Source of the DNA: DATCJA01 sp963734635
GTDB lineage: Bacteria > Acidobacteriota > Vicinamibacteria > Vicinamibacterales > UBA2999
DNA length: 64,000 bases
Direction: 5' to 3'
Assembly: GCA_963734635.1 (NCBI GenBank)
Contig: CAVTIA010000002.1
Span: 248,001 to 312,000, forward strand
Under the pieces are notes generated by a model. It was not told the DNA's origin, did not search any database, and saw only the letters and a program-made list of their open reading frames with translations. How positions within the stretch are numbered: the first letter of the stretch is position 1; every line of letters starts with the position of its first letter. Positions 27,401 through 35,884 of this stretch are shown piece after piece. Made by a program: the position numbers and the translations under genes.

Positions 27401-27648
27401 GCGTCGGCAATACGCCGCGCAATCTGCTGCGCTCCGACGGGATCGGCAACGTCGACATCAGCATCGTGAAGAACACGCGGTTCGCGAACGGTCACAACTT
27501 CCAGATCCGCATCGAGATGTTCAACGCGACGAACACGCGAAACTTCGGAATCCCGGATAGCCGCGTGACGTCTTCGAACTTCCTGAACCAGTGGGCAACT
27601 GACGGCGGATTCCGTCGCACCTGGGTTGCGCTGCGATACACGTTCTAG
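24430..27648 (+). pseudogene. TonB-dependent receptor, Oar-like (second copy), about nine single-base frame breaks
   Basis: Outer-membrane receptor of about 1070 residues if joined. The intact part (24430 to about 25195) shows a signal peptide ending PVAAQ, the carboxypeptidase-regulatory-like domain (GTIQGTIVDNQNLAVPAATV) and a plug ending VMNVITKSGTNTF. Homologous sequence then continues through successive frames: FWFHNDNSLNTRS, GGPIVRGRTFFFGSYQHW, MTGRYLFDDTSTDN, LTLNLGLRYELPGNN, FVVRGGYARTNDYAF, WYHSIQTGVEKRFSNG, WQLSSFFTFQSGAPF and the barrel end WVALRYTF. Breaks near 25195, 25640, 25705, 25975, 26320, 26745, 26860, 27128 and 27140 all advance the frame by one. This looks like local consensus error, not decay. 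ATG 24430 has a strong ribosome site. Confidence 0.85.
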
Positions 27649-27680
27649 ACCCAGGCGCTCACTCAGTTAAGGCAAACCAC

Positions 27681-27725
27681 AAGGACTCGCGACCGGGTAC
27701 ACACCCGATCGCGAGTCCTTTTTTT
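27681..27725 (+). terminator. Rho-independent terminator after the second TonB receptor
   Basis: A long stem (aaggactcgcg at 27681-27691 pairs with cgcgagtcctt at 27710-27720, extended inward by gggt/accc) is followed by a run of seven T. It lies 32 bases after the stop codon at 27648. Confidence 0.9.
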
Positions 27726-27772
27726 GATCGTCATCAAACTTTTGTCGCGCGCATTTCTTGATCGTCATCAAA
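27723..27772. promoter_or_regulatory. Two direct copies of a palindromic operator-like site
   Basis: The inverted repeat ttgat-cgtc-atcaa occurs at 27724-27737 and again at 27758-27771, 34 bases apart. The first copy has one further matching base on each side. They lie downstream of the terminator and 236-285 bases before the third TonB receptor start (28008). Twin palindromes suit a dimeric repressor or activator; which regulator is unknown. Confidence 0.45.
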
Positions 27773-28007
27773 CTTTATCGTTCGTAAACTGCAGAGCCAT
27801 AGAGACTTAACGCGACGGCGATCCAGGATCTTGGTTCCAGACATCGGCCTGCATGGATTCGATGCTGCGTCCACCGAGTGCGTTCGCACAAATCCCCTGA
27901 ATAACTACGCATCCCCGCCTGCGAAACAACTGGTACGCATCTCGGTATACCGCCCTACGTCGCAAAGACGCGACAGCTGAACCGTTTTGCCAAAGGGAGA
28001 GGAATCC

Positions 28008-31000
28008 ATGTACGCACGAATCTGTGCGTTTCTCGTGGCGTTCGCGCTGGCCGCTACCGGCGTGGTCACCGCACAGGAACGCTTCGGAACGCTGAGAGGT
28101 ACTGTCACAGACCAACAGGGTCAGCCGATACCCGCTGTTACGGTCACCATCACGAATGCCGTCACGGGCGAGCCCAGGGTCTATGTCACCGACGCCAATG
28201 GCCAGTACCTGGCGCCCGATTTGAGTCCGGGGCGATACAACGTCGCGTTTGAACTCAGTGGTTTCGCCAAAGTCGAACGCTCGGACCTCAGCGTCCTGCT
28301 GGGACGATCGTTCGACATCAACGCGCAGATGCGAGTGGGAGCGTTGAGCGAAACCGTCCAGGTCACCGCCCAGGGGGCACCACTGGTGGATACGCGCAGC
28401 ACGCTCGTCGGCCACAACGTGACGGCCGAGGAGTTCGATCGTCTGCCGAAGAGCCGCTCATTCCAGTCGATCGCCATGACGGCACCGTCGGTTAACTCCG
28501 GCGAAGTCGAAGGCGGCTTTCAGGTGGCCGGCGCCAGCGGCGCGGAAAACTCGTTCACGGTTGACGGCATCGTCACCAACAGCCTGATCAACGGTCAATC
28601 GCGCCAGAACACCGTCTTCGAATACCTGCAGGAAGTGCAGGTGAAGACGAGCGGCATTTCCGCGGAGTACGGCGGCGCGCTCGGCGGCGTGGTCAGCGCA
28701 GTGACCAAGAGCGGCGGCAACGTGTTCCGGGGTGAGTCGCACTACTACTTCGAGGGCAGCGCGCTGGCGGCCAATCCCGTCAAGCGGCTGGTGCTCGACC
28801 CGGTGGGCGACAAGACCGCGTTCTTCGTACAGGATGCGGAATCGCCGAAGACGCACAACGAGTTCGGTGGATCAGTCGGCGGGCCCATCGTCCGCGACCG
28901 TCTCTTCTTCTTCGGCTCGTACTCGCCGCGAAACGAACGGCAGACGAGTCCGTACAACTTCGATGACGGCTCCTACGACATCAAGCGCGACATCTGGCGC
29001 CAGCAGGCCTTCGGCAAGCTGACGTACGCCATGCCACGCGGGTCGGCCAGCTTCTCGACTCTGTGGACCCCCTCAACGGCAAAAGGCACGCTCGCCTCGT
29101 ACACAGGGGCGACGCCGAATTCGTATACCGGCCCCAAGTCGTCGCTCGCGTTCGAAGGGCAGCGCGGCTATAAAACCAATCAGCTGAACACGAGCGGTAC
29201 AGTGGATTTGTCGCTGACGAACAGCTCATTCCTGAGCTTCCGAGGCGGGTACTTCCACGATCGGTATAGCGATACGGGAATCCCTGAGACCACGACGTAC
29301 ACCTATCAAACTCCGAGCACACCGTTCAACGCCGTGCTGCCGGCGTCGCTTCGTGGCGGAACGGGGACGGCGAATCTCCGGCGCGCACAGATCACGGAGT
29401 TCGACACGACGAAGCGTTCGAGCTTCAACACCGATTACAACCACGTGTTCACGGGCGCCGGTGTCCACACCCTGAAGGGCGGCTACGGCTTCCAGCGCAC
29501 GACGAACGACATCGACACGTTCTATCCGGGCGGATACGTGTTCATCTTCTGGGACCGCCCGTTCACGTTCGGCGGACAGAACCTCGGACGCGGAACGTAC
29601 GGCTACTACGAGGTGAACGATCGGCGAATCACGAACAGAGCAGGAAGCAACATTCACTCGCTGTACGTCCAGGACCAGTGGTCCGTCAACAATCGGTTGA
29701 CATTGGACGTGGGCCTCAGAACCGAAAATGAGGTCGTTCCTACGTTCCGGCCTGACATCCAGAAGAATGCGATCGAGTTCAGCTTCAAGGACAAGCTCGC
29801 ACCGCGACTCGGCGCGGCGTACGACGTCTGGGGCGACGGTCGCATGAAGGTGTTCGGAAGCTGGGGCCTCTACTACGACTGGACGAAGTACGAGCTGCCG
29901 CGCGGCTCGTTCGGCGCCGAGACGTGGTGCATCTACTACCGCGGACTGGATACGCTCGATCTCGGCAGCCTGAATCTGGACAACAAGCCTGGGCGGGACC
30001 TGTGGGTCAACCAGGGCGGCTGCCGCGACCGGCGCGTGCCGTCGTTCCAGGAAGAGATCGATCCTGATCTAGAGCCAATGCGGCAGGCCAGCACCAGCGT
30101 TGGCGCCGAGTACCAGCTCGCCAACAACAGCGTGGTGACGGTGCACTATATTCACAACGACCTGCTCGAGACGATTGAGGACGTCGGATTCCTGAACGCT
30201 CAGGGCGACGAGGGATACCTGATCAGCAATCCCGGCAAGCGTCAGGCGGCCATCCAGTTCCCGACGGGCGCGACGGCACTCGGCCAGCCGATTCCGCGAC
30301 CCAAGCGGATCTACGATGCGCTGGAGCTCGGCTGGAGCCGTCGGTTCTCGGACAACTGGTTCCTCAGCGCCAACTACACGCTGAGCCGGTTGTACGGAAA
30401 CTACTCCGGGCTCGCCTCATCGGATGAGATCACGACGCCGACAACGGGAGTAGGCTCGACGACGGCGCAGCAGCAGTCGGTCAGCATTGCCCGTCCTGGC
30501 GGCAACGTGAATCGCGCGTGGGACCTCGACGAGCTGCTCTATGACGCCCACGGCAATCGTGACGTGCTCGGCAGGCTTGCCACGGACCGTCCGCACGTCG
30601 CGAAGGTCTACGGGTCGTACTCGTTCCCGTTCGGCACGCAGATCGGCGCGTTCTTCTACGCCGGCAGCGGCACGCCTATCTCGACCTACGTCACCTCCGT
30701 TCACACGGCTGATGCGTTCGTGGAAGGCCGCGGCAATTTCTACGAGCTGGACGGAACCGTGACGAGGGACAAGCGCACGCCGGCGCTCACGCGAACCGAC
30801 CTGCTGCTCTCGCACACCGTGAACGTCGTCGGCAGCAAGCGGCTGCGGTTCGACCTGAATGTGCAGAATGTCTTCAATCAGAAGACGACCCGTCACATCT
30901 TCAACTTCCTGAACCGCGGTTCCGGAACCGAGCGCGGATCCTCGTTGATCGATCTCGCCAACACGGACCTCACGAAGGGGTACGACTACAACGCATTGAT

Positions 31001-31106
31001 TCGTGCTACGCCCGACGGCGTCAATGCGTATGAACCACGCTACGGGATGGCCGACCTGTTCGAGGACGGCGCCCGTGCGTATATGACGGTTCGGTTCGAG
31101 TTCTAA
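28008..31106 (+). CDS. TonB-dependent receptor, Oar-like (third copy, intact)
   Basis: An intact outer-membrane receptor of 1032 residues. The start ATG 28008 follows an aaagggagagga ribosome site; a short upstream extension adds only MPKGEES. The signal peptide ends at about residue 23 (TGVVTAQE). A carboxypeptidase-regulatory-like domain covers about 25-110 (LRGTVTDQQGQPIPAVTV), followed by a plug (FTVDGIVTNS, GVVSAVTKSGGNVFRG) and a barrel ending MTVRFEF. It is the reference for judging the two broken paralogues nearby. It has its own upstream operator-like repeats and its own terminator, so it is probably regulated independently. Confidence 0.93.
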   Translation: MYARICAFLVAFALAATGVVTAQERFGTLRGTVTDQQGQPIPAVTVTITNAVTGEPRVYVTDANGQYLAPDLSPGRYNVAFELSGFAKVERSDLSVLLGRSFDINAQMRVGALSETVQVTAQGAPLVDTRSTLVGHNVTAEEFDRLPKSRSFQSIAMTAPSVNSGEVEGGFQVAGASGAENSFTVDGIVTNSLINGQSRQNTVFEYLQEVQVKTSGISAEYGGALGGVVSAVTKSGGNVFRGESHYYFEGSALAANPVKRLVLDPVGDKTAFFVQDAESPKTHNEFGGSVGGPIVRDRLFFFGSYSPRNERQTSPYNFDDGSYDIKRDIWRQQAFGKLTYAMPRGSASFSTLWTPSTAKGTLASYTGATPNSYTGPKSSLAFEGQRGYKTNQLNTSGTVDLSLTNSSFLSFRGGYFHDRYSDTGIPETTTYTYQTPSTPFNAVLPASLRGGTGTANLRRAQITEFDTTKRSSFNTDYNHVFTGAGVHTLKGGYGFQRTTNDIDTFYPGGYVFIFWDRPFTFGGQNLGRGTYGYYEVNDRRITNRAGSNIHSLYVQDQWSVNNRLTLDVGLRTENEVVPTFRPDIQKNAIEFSFKDKLAPRLGAAYDVWGDGRMKVFGSWGLYYDWTKYELPRGSFGAETWCIYYRGLDTLDLGSLNLDNKPGRDLWVNQGGCRDRRVPSFQEEIDPDLEPMRQASTSVGAEYQLANNSVVTVHYIHNDLLETIEDVGFLNAQGDEGYLISNPGKRQAAIQFPTGATALGQPIPRPKRIYDALELGWSRRFSDNWFLSANYTLSRLYGNYSGLASSDEITTPTTGVGSTTAQQQSVSIARPGGNVNRAWDLDELLYDAHGNRDVLGRLATDRPHVAKVYGSYSFPFGTQIGAFFYAGSGTPISTYVTSVHTADAFVEGRGNFYELDGTVTRDKRTPALTRTDLLLSHTVNVVGSKRLRFDLNVQNVFNQKTTRHIFNFLNRGSGTERGSSLIDLANTDLTKGYDYNALIRATPDGVNAYEPRYGMADLFEDGARAYMTVRFEF

Positions 31107-31145
31107 TCGACTGCAATTTGGCCGCATCGGCGGCCGTCTCACCTG

Positions 31146-31175
31146 GAGGGGAGCACTCGCGCTCCCCTCTTTTTT
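31146..31175 (+). terminator. Rho-independent terminator after the third TonB receptor
   Basis: Stem gaggggagc (31146-31154) with gctcccctc (31161-31169), a six-base loop and a six-T tail, 39 bases after the stop codon. Confidence 0.92.
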
Positions 31176-31295
31176 GTTTCTAGGCGCTCTTTCGGGTCGC
31201 TCGGTTGCGCTTGGTTGGGGCATCGCCATGTATTCGGCGAGCGCCTCCTGCGTCGTACGCCGGAAATCTCACTCACCTCATGCCCTCTCGCAGCC

Positions 31296-31372
31296 GTAGA
31301 GCGCAGGCTTTAGCCTGCGCGGCCAAGATTGACGAACGCAAGAGATCGCGCACGCTGAAGCGTGCGCTCTAC
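31296..31372. repeat. REPIN: inverted pair of GTAG-headed palindromes
   Basis: A plus-strand REP at 31296-31320 (GTAG, core gcaggctttagcctgc) and a minus-strand REP at 31347-31372 (core gcacgctgaagcgtgc, ending gctctac) are separated by 26 bases. The flanks gtagagcgca and tgcgctctac are themselves inverted repeats. The same two core types are paired in the REPIN at 18506-18562, in swapped order. Confidence 0.75.
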
Positions 31373-31690
31373 TTGCGACATCACGGATCGCGGGGAACGA
31401 ACTCGCGTCGCCGAATCGCTTCGTTCGATTTCAGGCGATTCATGTCGGCGTACACGCAAGTCGGCGCCCGCCGACCACATCGGCAATGCCCCGCCACGTG
31501 GCTGCCGACGCGGCGCGTGGAGGTCGGAACGTCGTCGCCTGATGCCGACCGTGCGCGTACGCCAGGCCGCTGGCGCTGCGTAGCCGGAAAGCTGCCGCAG
31601 CGTCCGCGCCCACGGAGCGGCGTCAGGTGACGACGTTACGTCAAGGCGCGGGAGACGGCTGGAGAATCACGACCACTAATGAGGTGCTGG
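31373..31690. other. Intergenic region without a supportable gene
   Basis: About 320 bases between the REPIN and the convergent aldehyde dehydrogenase. A small hairpin gtcggc-gccc-gccgac lies at 31460-31475. Open frames here have no protein-like composition. I see nothing else. Confidence 0.4.
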
Positions 31691-33175
31691 CTAGAGTTCC
31701 TGCGTATCGATTTGCGCCCGCTGCAGCCGTCCGCTGAAGTCGACATAAACCGACTTCCATTCGGAAAAGACGTCCAGCGCCGCAGTCCCGGCTTCGCGGT
31801 GACCGTTGCCCGTCGCCTTGGTCCCGCCAAACGGCAGATGAACTTCAGCGCCAATCGTCGGCGCATTCACGTAGAAGATTCCCGTATACATGTCCCGCAT
31901 CGCCGTGAATGCCTTGTTCACGTCGCGGGTGTAGATCGACGCAGACAAGCCGTAGCTGACGTTGTTGCCGATCGCGATCGCCTCTTCGAGCGAATGGCTC
32001 CTCATGACAGCGACGACAGGACCAAAAATCTCCTCCTGCGCAATTCGCATCGTCGGGCTGACGTCGCCAAAGATTGTGGGCTCGTGGAAAAACCCGGAGG
32101 CATATGCGCCGTCGCGGAGCCGGTGGCCGCCCGTCAGCAGCCTTGCGCCCTCCTTGCACCCGATTTCCACGTACTGTGCAACCGTCGCAAGCTGTGCTTC
32201 GCTGACCACCGGACCCATCTGAACCGACGGATCGAGGCCGTCGCCGACGCGAAGCGCTTTCGCGCGCCCGACGAGCGCCTTGACGAACGTGTCGTACACC
32301 TGCTCGTGGACGACCACCCGGCTGGCGGCCGTACATCGCTGACCGCTGGTGCCGAATCCGCCCCACAAGCATCCCTCAACCGCAAGCTCGAGCTGGGCGT
32401 CGTCCATGATCATGATGAGGTTCTTGCCGCCCATCTCGAGGTGGACCTTCTTGAACGAGCCCGCGGCGCTCTGATTGACGAGGCGGCCGACCGCCGTCGA
32501 ACCGGTAAACGAGACGACCGAAACGTCCTGATGCGTAGAAAGGAGCGTTCCGACCTCGGATCCGCCGGTGACGAGATTGACCACACCAGGCGGCACACCG
32601 GCCTCCTCGAGGACCTTGACGAAATTCACCGCCGACAGCGGTGTCAGCGTCGCAGGTTTGAACACTACCGTGTTGCCACAGACGAGCGCCGGAATGATCT
32701 TCCAGGACGGAATCGCCATCGGAAAGTTCCACGGCGTGATGACCGCACAGACGCCAATCGGCTGGCGAACCGACATGGCGAACTTGTTTGGCAGCTCGGA
32801 CGGCACCGTTTGGCCGTAGAGGCGCCGCCCCTCGCCCGCCATGAAATAGGTCATGTCAATGGCTTCCTGAACGTCGCCCCGCGCCTCGTCCAGTACTTTC
32901 CCCATTTCCCGCGTCATGTCGCGAGCGAAGTCTTCCTTCCGTTCTGCGATCAGCTGCGCTGCGCGGAAAAGAATCTCCGCCCGTCGCGGCGCCGGAACCT
33001 GGCGCCAGGATGGGTATGCACGGGTGGCGGCAGCAATGGCGGCGGCGGCGTCTGCCGGCGTGGACTCCTGGAACACCCCAATCAGATCCGTCTGATGCGC
33101 GGGGTTCCGGTTTTCGAACAGTTTCCCGGACACAGAGTCGACCCACTGTCCGCCGATGTAGTTTCTGAATGTCAT
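31691..33175 (-). CDS. NAD(P)-dependent aldehyde dehydrogenase
   Basis: A soluble 494-residue ALDH-superfamily enzyme. The Rossmann-region motif TPWNFPMAIPSWKI contains the oxyanion Asn150. FTGSTAVGR marks the cofactor site. The general base Glu247 lies in LEMGGKN and the catalytic Cys281 in GQRCTAASR. EEIFGPVV and LPFGGTKATGNGHRE complete the signature. The closest named groups by eye are aminoadipate-semialdehyde and succinate-semialdehyde-type ALDHs; the substrate is not settled. I use the second in-frame ATG (33175), right before TFRNYIGGQW; an ATG three codons upstream is possible. It stands alone on the minus strand, so it is probably a single-gene unit. Confidence 0.92.
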   Translation of the reverse strand: MTFRNYIGGQWVDSVSGKLFENRNPAHQTDLIGVFQESTPADAAAAIAAATRAYPSWRQVPAPRRAEILFRAAQLIAERKEDFARDMTREMGKVLDEARGDVQEAIDMTYFMAGEGRRLYGQTVPSELPNKFAMSVRQPIGVCAVITPWNFPMAIPSWKIIPALVCGNTVVFKPATLTPLSAVNFVKVLEEAGVPPGVVNLVTGGSEVGTLLSTHQDVSVVSFTGSTAVGRLVNQSAAGSFKKVHLEMGGKNLIMIMDDAQLELAVEGCLWGGFGTSGQRCTAASRVVVHEQVYDTFVKALVGRAKALRVGDGLDPSVQMGPVVSEAQLATVAQYVEIGCKEGARLLTGGHRLRDGAYASGFFHEPTIFGDVSPTMRIAQEEIFGPVVAVMRSHSLEEAIAIGNNVSYGLSASIYTRDVNKAFTAMRDMYTGIFYVNAPTIGAEVHLPFGGTKATGNGHREAGTAALDVFSEWKSVYVDFSGRLQRAQIDTQEL

Positions 33176-33377
33176 ACGTAACATTCTGCACTCACGTGCC
33201 TTCTGAAGACTGTGCGCCTATTTGATGTGAACAAACGGGTTACGGCTTCGCTCCGCAGAGCTGATGCAGAGGACAGATGCAGGGCTGAACGAAGAGAATG
33301 GAAAGAGTGGGCAAAATACCTCGATTTCAGCCGTGGCACGGATCCTGAATCAATCCTGGACGAAGGGCGGATCAACT

Positions 33378-33761
33378 ATGGCTGACACGGACCGTCTCGC
33401 CATCACGCCGGTGCAGAAAGTCGTCGTAGTCGACGGCAATGCTGAAGTGCTCGGCATGCTCGAGGCTGTTCTGGATGCGGGACGCTACGACATGGTATTC
33501 GTGGAATCCAGCGATCATGCCTATTCACAGATCAAGAAAGTGCTTCCAAACCTGGTCATCGTCTGCGCAAGGATTGAGCAGCTCGAGTCGTTCCAGCTGC
33601 TCACGATGCTGAAGCTCGACTCGGAAACGCGCGAGATCCCGGTACTCACCTACACCACAGAGTACGAAGGCCAGGACATCGACACCGCCACCTCCCGATT
33701 CACCGATGACGACGAAGAGTTCCTTCCGAGCAGACGCCCGATCGCGCTTCGGATGAACTGA
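33378..33761 (+). CDS. Degenerate response-regulator receiver domain protein
   Basis: A 127-residue stand-alone receiver-like protein. The first strand KVVVVDGN (Asp19) and the alternating alpha/beta pattern are clear. However, the third-strand position that normally holds the phospho-Asp reads LVIVCARI, with Cys63 in its place. The fifth-strand Lys is also not evident. It is therefore likely a pseudo-receiver acting by protein contact rather than phosphorylation. The tail is acidic (TDDDEEF). The ATG at 33378 is preferred over an upstream in-frame start because conserved sequence begins here. A PilZ gene follows 38 bases downstream, so the two may work together. Confidence 0.75.
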   Translation: MADTDRLAITPVQKVVVVDGNAEVLGMLEAVLDAGRYDMVFVESSDHAYSQIKKVLPNLVIVCARIEQLESFQLLTMLKLDSETREIPVLTYTTEYEGQDIDTATSRFTDDDEEFLPSRRPIALRMN

Positions 33762-33799
33762 GGCCATCCCGACCCCGGGAGGATGTTATATTCCTCTCG

Positions 33800-34156
33800 G
33801 TGGACAGTCACAAGCGCGACGAACGCGTGCCGATCCTCGGTGAACTGCGTGCCGAGGTGATGGTCTATCAACCAGTTCTGGTGAGCGACATCAGTCGCAC
33901 GGGCGCCGCCGTCGAAACCCATTTTCCGATGCAAATCGACTCGCTGCACGACCTGCGCCTGACGCTCGGCGACAAGTCGATCGTCGTCAAGGCGCGGGTG
34001 GCTCATTCCCATATCAGCGACGTCGATCAGGTGAATGTGGTGTACCGGACCGGACTCGAGTTCGTCCAGCCGCCGGCATTGGCGAGCGCGGTGATCACCC
34101 AGTTCATGGCCGCCCTGAAAGCCAACCGCAACCGGGTGCAGGGAGCGGCTACCTGA
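33800..34156 (+). CDS. PilZ domain protein (probable c-di-GMP binder)
   Basis: A single-domain PilZ protein of 118 residues from GTG 33800. The N-terminal Arg-rich motif RDERV (Arg6, Arg9) and DISRTGAAV (Asp30, Ser32, Gly35) match the RxxxR and D/NxSxxG c-di-GMP contacts, though the first is shorter than canonical. It is preceded by the pseudo-receiver gene on the same strand and overlaps the tail of the convergent GGCT gene by eight bases. It may transmit c-di-GMP levels set by enzymes such as the HD-GYP protein at 45076-46425. Confidence 0.75.
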   Translation: MDSHKRDERVPILGELRAEVMVYQPVLVSDISRTGAAVETHFPMQIDSLHDLRLTLGDKSIVVKARVAHSHISDVDQVNVVYRTGLEFVQPPALASAVITQFMAALKANRNRVQGAAT

Positions 34157-34550
34157 ATTTCAGATGTTCCAGGTAATCGCCTGAATGGATACGCTCGGCG
34201 CGGCCGAGCGGGGCGTTGTAGAAATACACCCACGCGTCGATGATCGGACCGCCGTCGAGCGTTACCGGCGCCAGCGCCCGGGTGTAGAGGCTGCTGTCGG
34301 GCTCCTCGGTCCGGCACCCCTCGAATTCGTCGAGTACCTGCAGGACGATCGCAGGGTGCGTCATTCTGTACACTTCACCCCAGGCCGTAGCATCCGACGC
34401 GGGTACGGCGGCCGGATAAATCCCCAGGTCGAACAGCGCCGCCGAAATCGTTCCGCGGCCAACGTACACGAGATGGTCGGCAACCCGGAGCCGGCCGGCC
34501 CGGTTGAACGGCCTCATCAGGGTTCCGTAGAAAAAAACGAGATCCGCCAT
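34149..34550 (-). CDS. Gamma-glutamylcyclotransferase-like (AIG2/GGCT) protein
   Basis: 133 residues of the GGCT-like fold. The substrate-loop motif is at the N terminus (VFFYGTLMRPFNR), and a conserved acidic residue lies in VLDEFEGC. A YFYNAPLGRA strand and the IHSGDYLEHLK tail follow. These proteins cleave gamma-glutamyl amines or dipeptides to 5-oxoproline, but many bacterial members are uncharacterised. It converges on the PilZ gene with an eight-base overlap of the 3' ends. It is a single-gene unit on the minus strand. Confidence 0.82.
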   Translation of the reverse strand: MADLVFFYGTLMRPFNRAGRLRVADHLVYVGRGTISAALFDLGIYPAAVPASDATAWGEVYRMTHPAIVLQVLDEFEGCRTEEPDSSLYTRALAPVTLDGGPIIDAWVYFYNAPLGRAERIHSGDYLEHLKFR

Positions 34551-34592
34551 CGCCGAACTGAGTGCGTTCTGAGCGAGTTACGCCCCGGGGGC

Positions 34593-34618
34593 GACGGGCG
34601 TTTACGCAGACGCCCGTC
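34593..34618. terminator. Perfect 9-bp hairpin between minus-strand genes
   Basis: gacgggcgt (34593-34601) and acgcccgtc (34610-34618) form a perfect stem around an eight-base loop. It lies between the HD gene end (34706) and the GGCT gene start (34550). There is no T-run, so factor-independent termination is doubtful. Confidence 0.35.
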
Positions 34619-34705
34619 CAATTGGGAGGTCAGAGCCCTTGTGCCAGTAGTGGCCGCGTCCAGGCGTGGCCCGGCGGCAGCTGAAAAGAGGCCCAGGGCG
34701 GGCTG

Positions 34706-35281
34706 TCAGAGTGTGCCGCGGAGTCCGAGGGTGTCGGCGCTGTTCCGCATGAAAGAAATGACGTTGGCCACATGTTCTTCGAGCGGCAAACCGAGCTCTG
34801 CCGCGCCGCGACGCAGGTCGTCACGCGACACCGCTCGGGCAAACGCCTTGTCTTTCATTCGTTTGAGCACCGAAGCGGCCTGGAGGTCCAGGACGCTTTT
34901 GGTGGGTCGGACGAGTGCGGCAGCCGTCACGAAGCCGGCCATTTCGTCGCATGCGTATAGCGTCCGCTCGAGCAGACTCTCGCGGGGGATCCCGCTGTAA
35001 TCGGCATGTGACAGGATGGCGCGCGTGAACCAGTCCGGGTACCCACGGCGCTGCAGCTCCTCGCATCCGCGAAACGGGTGGTCCGCGGATGTCGGATAGC
35101 GCTCATAGTCGAGGTCGTGCAGCAGCGCGACCGGTCCCCACGCCTCTTCGTCTTCACCAAACTTGCGGGCGTAGCCTCGAACGGCGGCCTCGACAGCCAG
35201 CGCATGCTTCCGCAAGCTGTCGCTGTGCGTCCATTCGGTGAGTAGCTGCCACGCGGCGTCGCGGGCCATGGGCGCGCTCAC
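34706..35281 (-). CDS. HD domain phosphohydrolase-like protein
   Basis: 191 residues of the HD/HDIG superfamily. Metal ligands are visible in LRKHALAVEAAV (His), VALLHDLDYERYP (His-Asp), DHPFRGCEEL (His) and AILSHADYSG (His), with a later Asp in YACDEMAGF. Members hydrolyse nucleotides or act as phosphodiesterases; the substrate is unknown. The GTG start overlaps the NUDIX stop by four bases (GTGA), giving coupled translation; ATG 35269 is an alternative. Pairing with a NUDIX hydrolase hints at nucleotide house-cleaning. Confidence 0.85.
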   Translation of the reverse strand: MSAPMARDAAWQLLTEWTHSDSLRKHALAVEAAVRGYARKFGEDEEAWGPVALLHDLDYERYPTSADHPFRGCEELQRRGYPDWFTRAILSHADYSGIPRESLLERTLYACDEMAGFVTAAALVRPTKSVLDLQAASVLKRMKDKAFARAVSRDDLRRGAAELGLPLEEHVANVISFMRNSADTLGLRGTL

Positions 35282-35748
35282 GAGCGGACCTTCCCTGGCG
35301 CTTCGCGCGCCAGCTCGATGCCGCGGTCGATGACTGCCTGCGCCTTTTCCGTCAGGTGGTATGGACCGAGGTCGACGGGATCAACGAAGATCGCCTCGTC
35401 CACGTCGGAGCCGGCACACAACTCACCCCCGGCGGGCCAGCAGAGATAGTCCACGAGCACAAAGTGGTACCGCACGCGTCGCTCCTCGTCGAACATGATG
35501 CGATCGAACACCTCAATCACCGGCCCGACATCCACCTCGAGCCCCGTTTCCTCTCGCATCTCGCGGATCACACCGGATTCCAGCGTTTCGCCCAACTCGA
35601 GGGTACCGCCTGGAAGGCTCCAGGTCCCGGCGAGCGGCTCGTAGCGGCGCTTGACAATCAGAACCTGCCCGTCGCGCAGGATCACCGCGCCAACGCCCAC
35701 GACGGGACGCTCGGGGTATTGACGCGAGTCGGTCCTCTTGTCGTTCAC
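35278..35748 (-). CDS. NUDIX hydrolase
   Basis: About 156 residues, with a complete NUDIX box: GGTLELGETLESGVIREMRE followed by ETGL. It hydrolyses a nucleoside diphosphate linked to another group; ADP-ribose and oxidised nucleotides are usual candidates. I chose GTG 35748 because sequence upstream in the same frame is encoded by gttcggtt-type repeats and is not protein-like. It is coupled to the HD gene by a GTGA overlap. The upstream gap contains an inverted repeat that could fold in the leader. Confidence 0.88.
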   Translation of the reverse strand: MNDKRTDSRQYPERPVVGVGAVILRDGQVLIVKRRYEPLAGTWSLPGGTLELGETLESGVIREMREETGLEVDVGPVIEVFDRIMFDEERRVRYHFVLVDYLCWPAGGELCAGSDVDEAIFVDPVDLGPYHLTEKAQAVIDRGIELAREAPGKVRS

Positions 35749-35770
35749 GCTTCTATGTTCTCTCTTCTCC

Positions 35771-35853
35771 GTTCGGTTCGTGTTCACGTTCGGTTCCCCG
35801 TTCTCGGTTTTGGGTTCATGGTCGAGCGCGTCGAACCTGAACACGAACCGAGC
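35771..35853. repeat. Degenerate gttcggttc repeats arranged as inverted arms
   Basis: gttcggttcgtgttc (35771-35785) is complementary to gaacacgaaccgagc (35839-35853) with one mismatch. The arms are made of gttcggtt-like words on one side and gaacc-like words on the other. This fills the space between the YjbQ gene and the NUDIX start. Confidence 0.55.
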
Positions 35854-35884
35854 ACCGAGAACACAGAAGTGTGAACGTCGAGCT

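Noticed and set aside
22486..27648. Interpreting the tannase-like gene and the second TonB receptor as true decaying pseudogenes
   Set aside because: All breaks are one-base insertions with motifs preserved on both sides, and the adjacent third receptor is intact. Consensus error explains this better, although the feature type records the broken state.
34593..34618. A strong Rho-independent terminator
   Set aside because: The stem is perfect but lacks a T-tail on either strand; kept only as a low-confidence hairpin.
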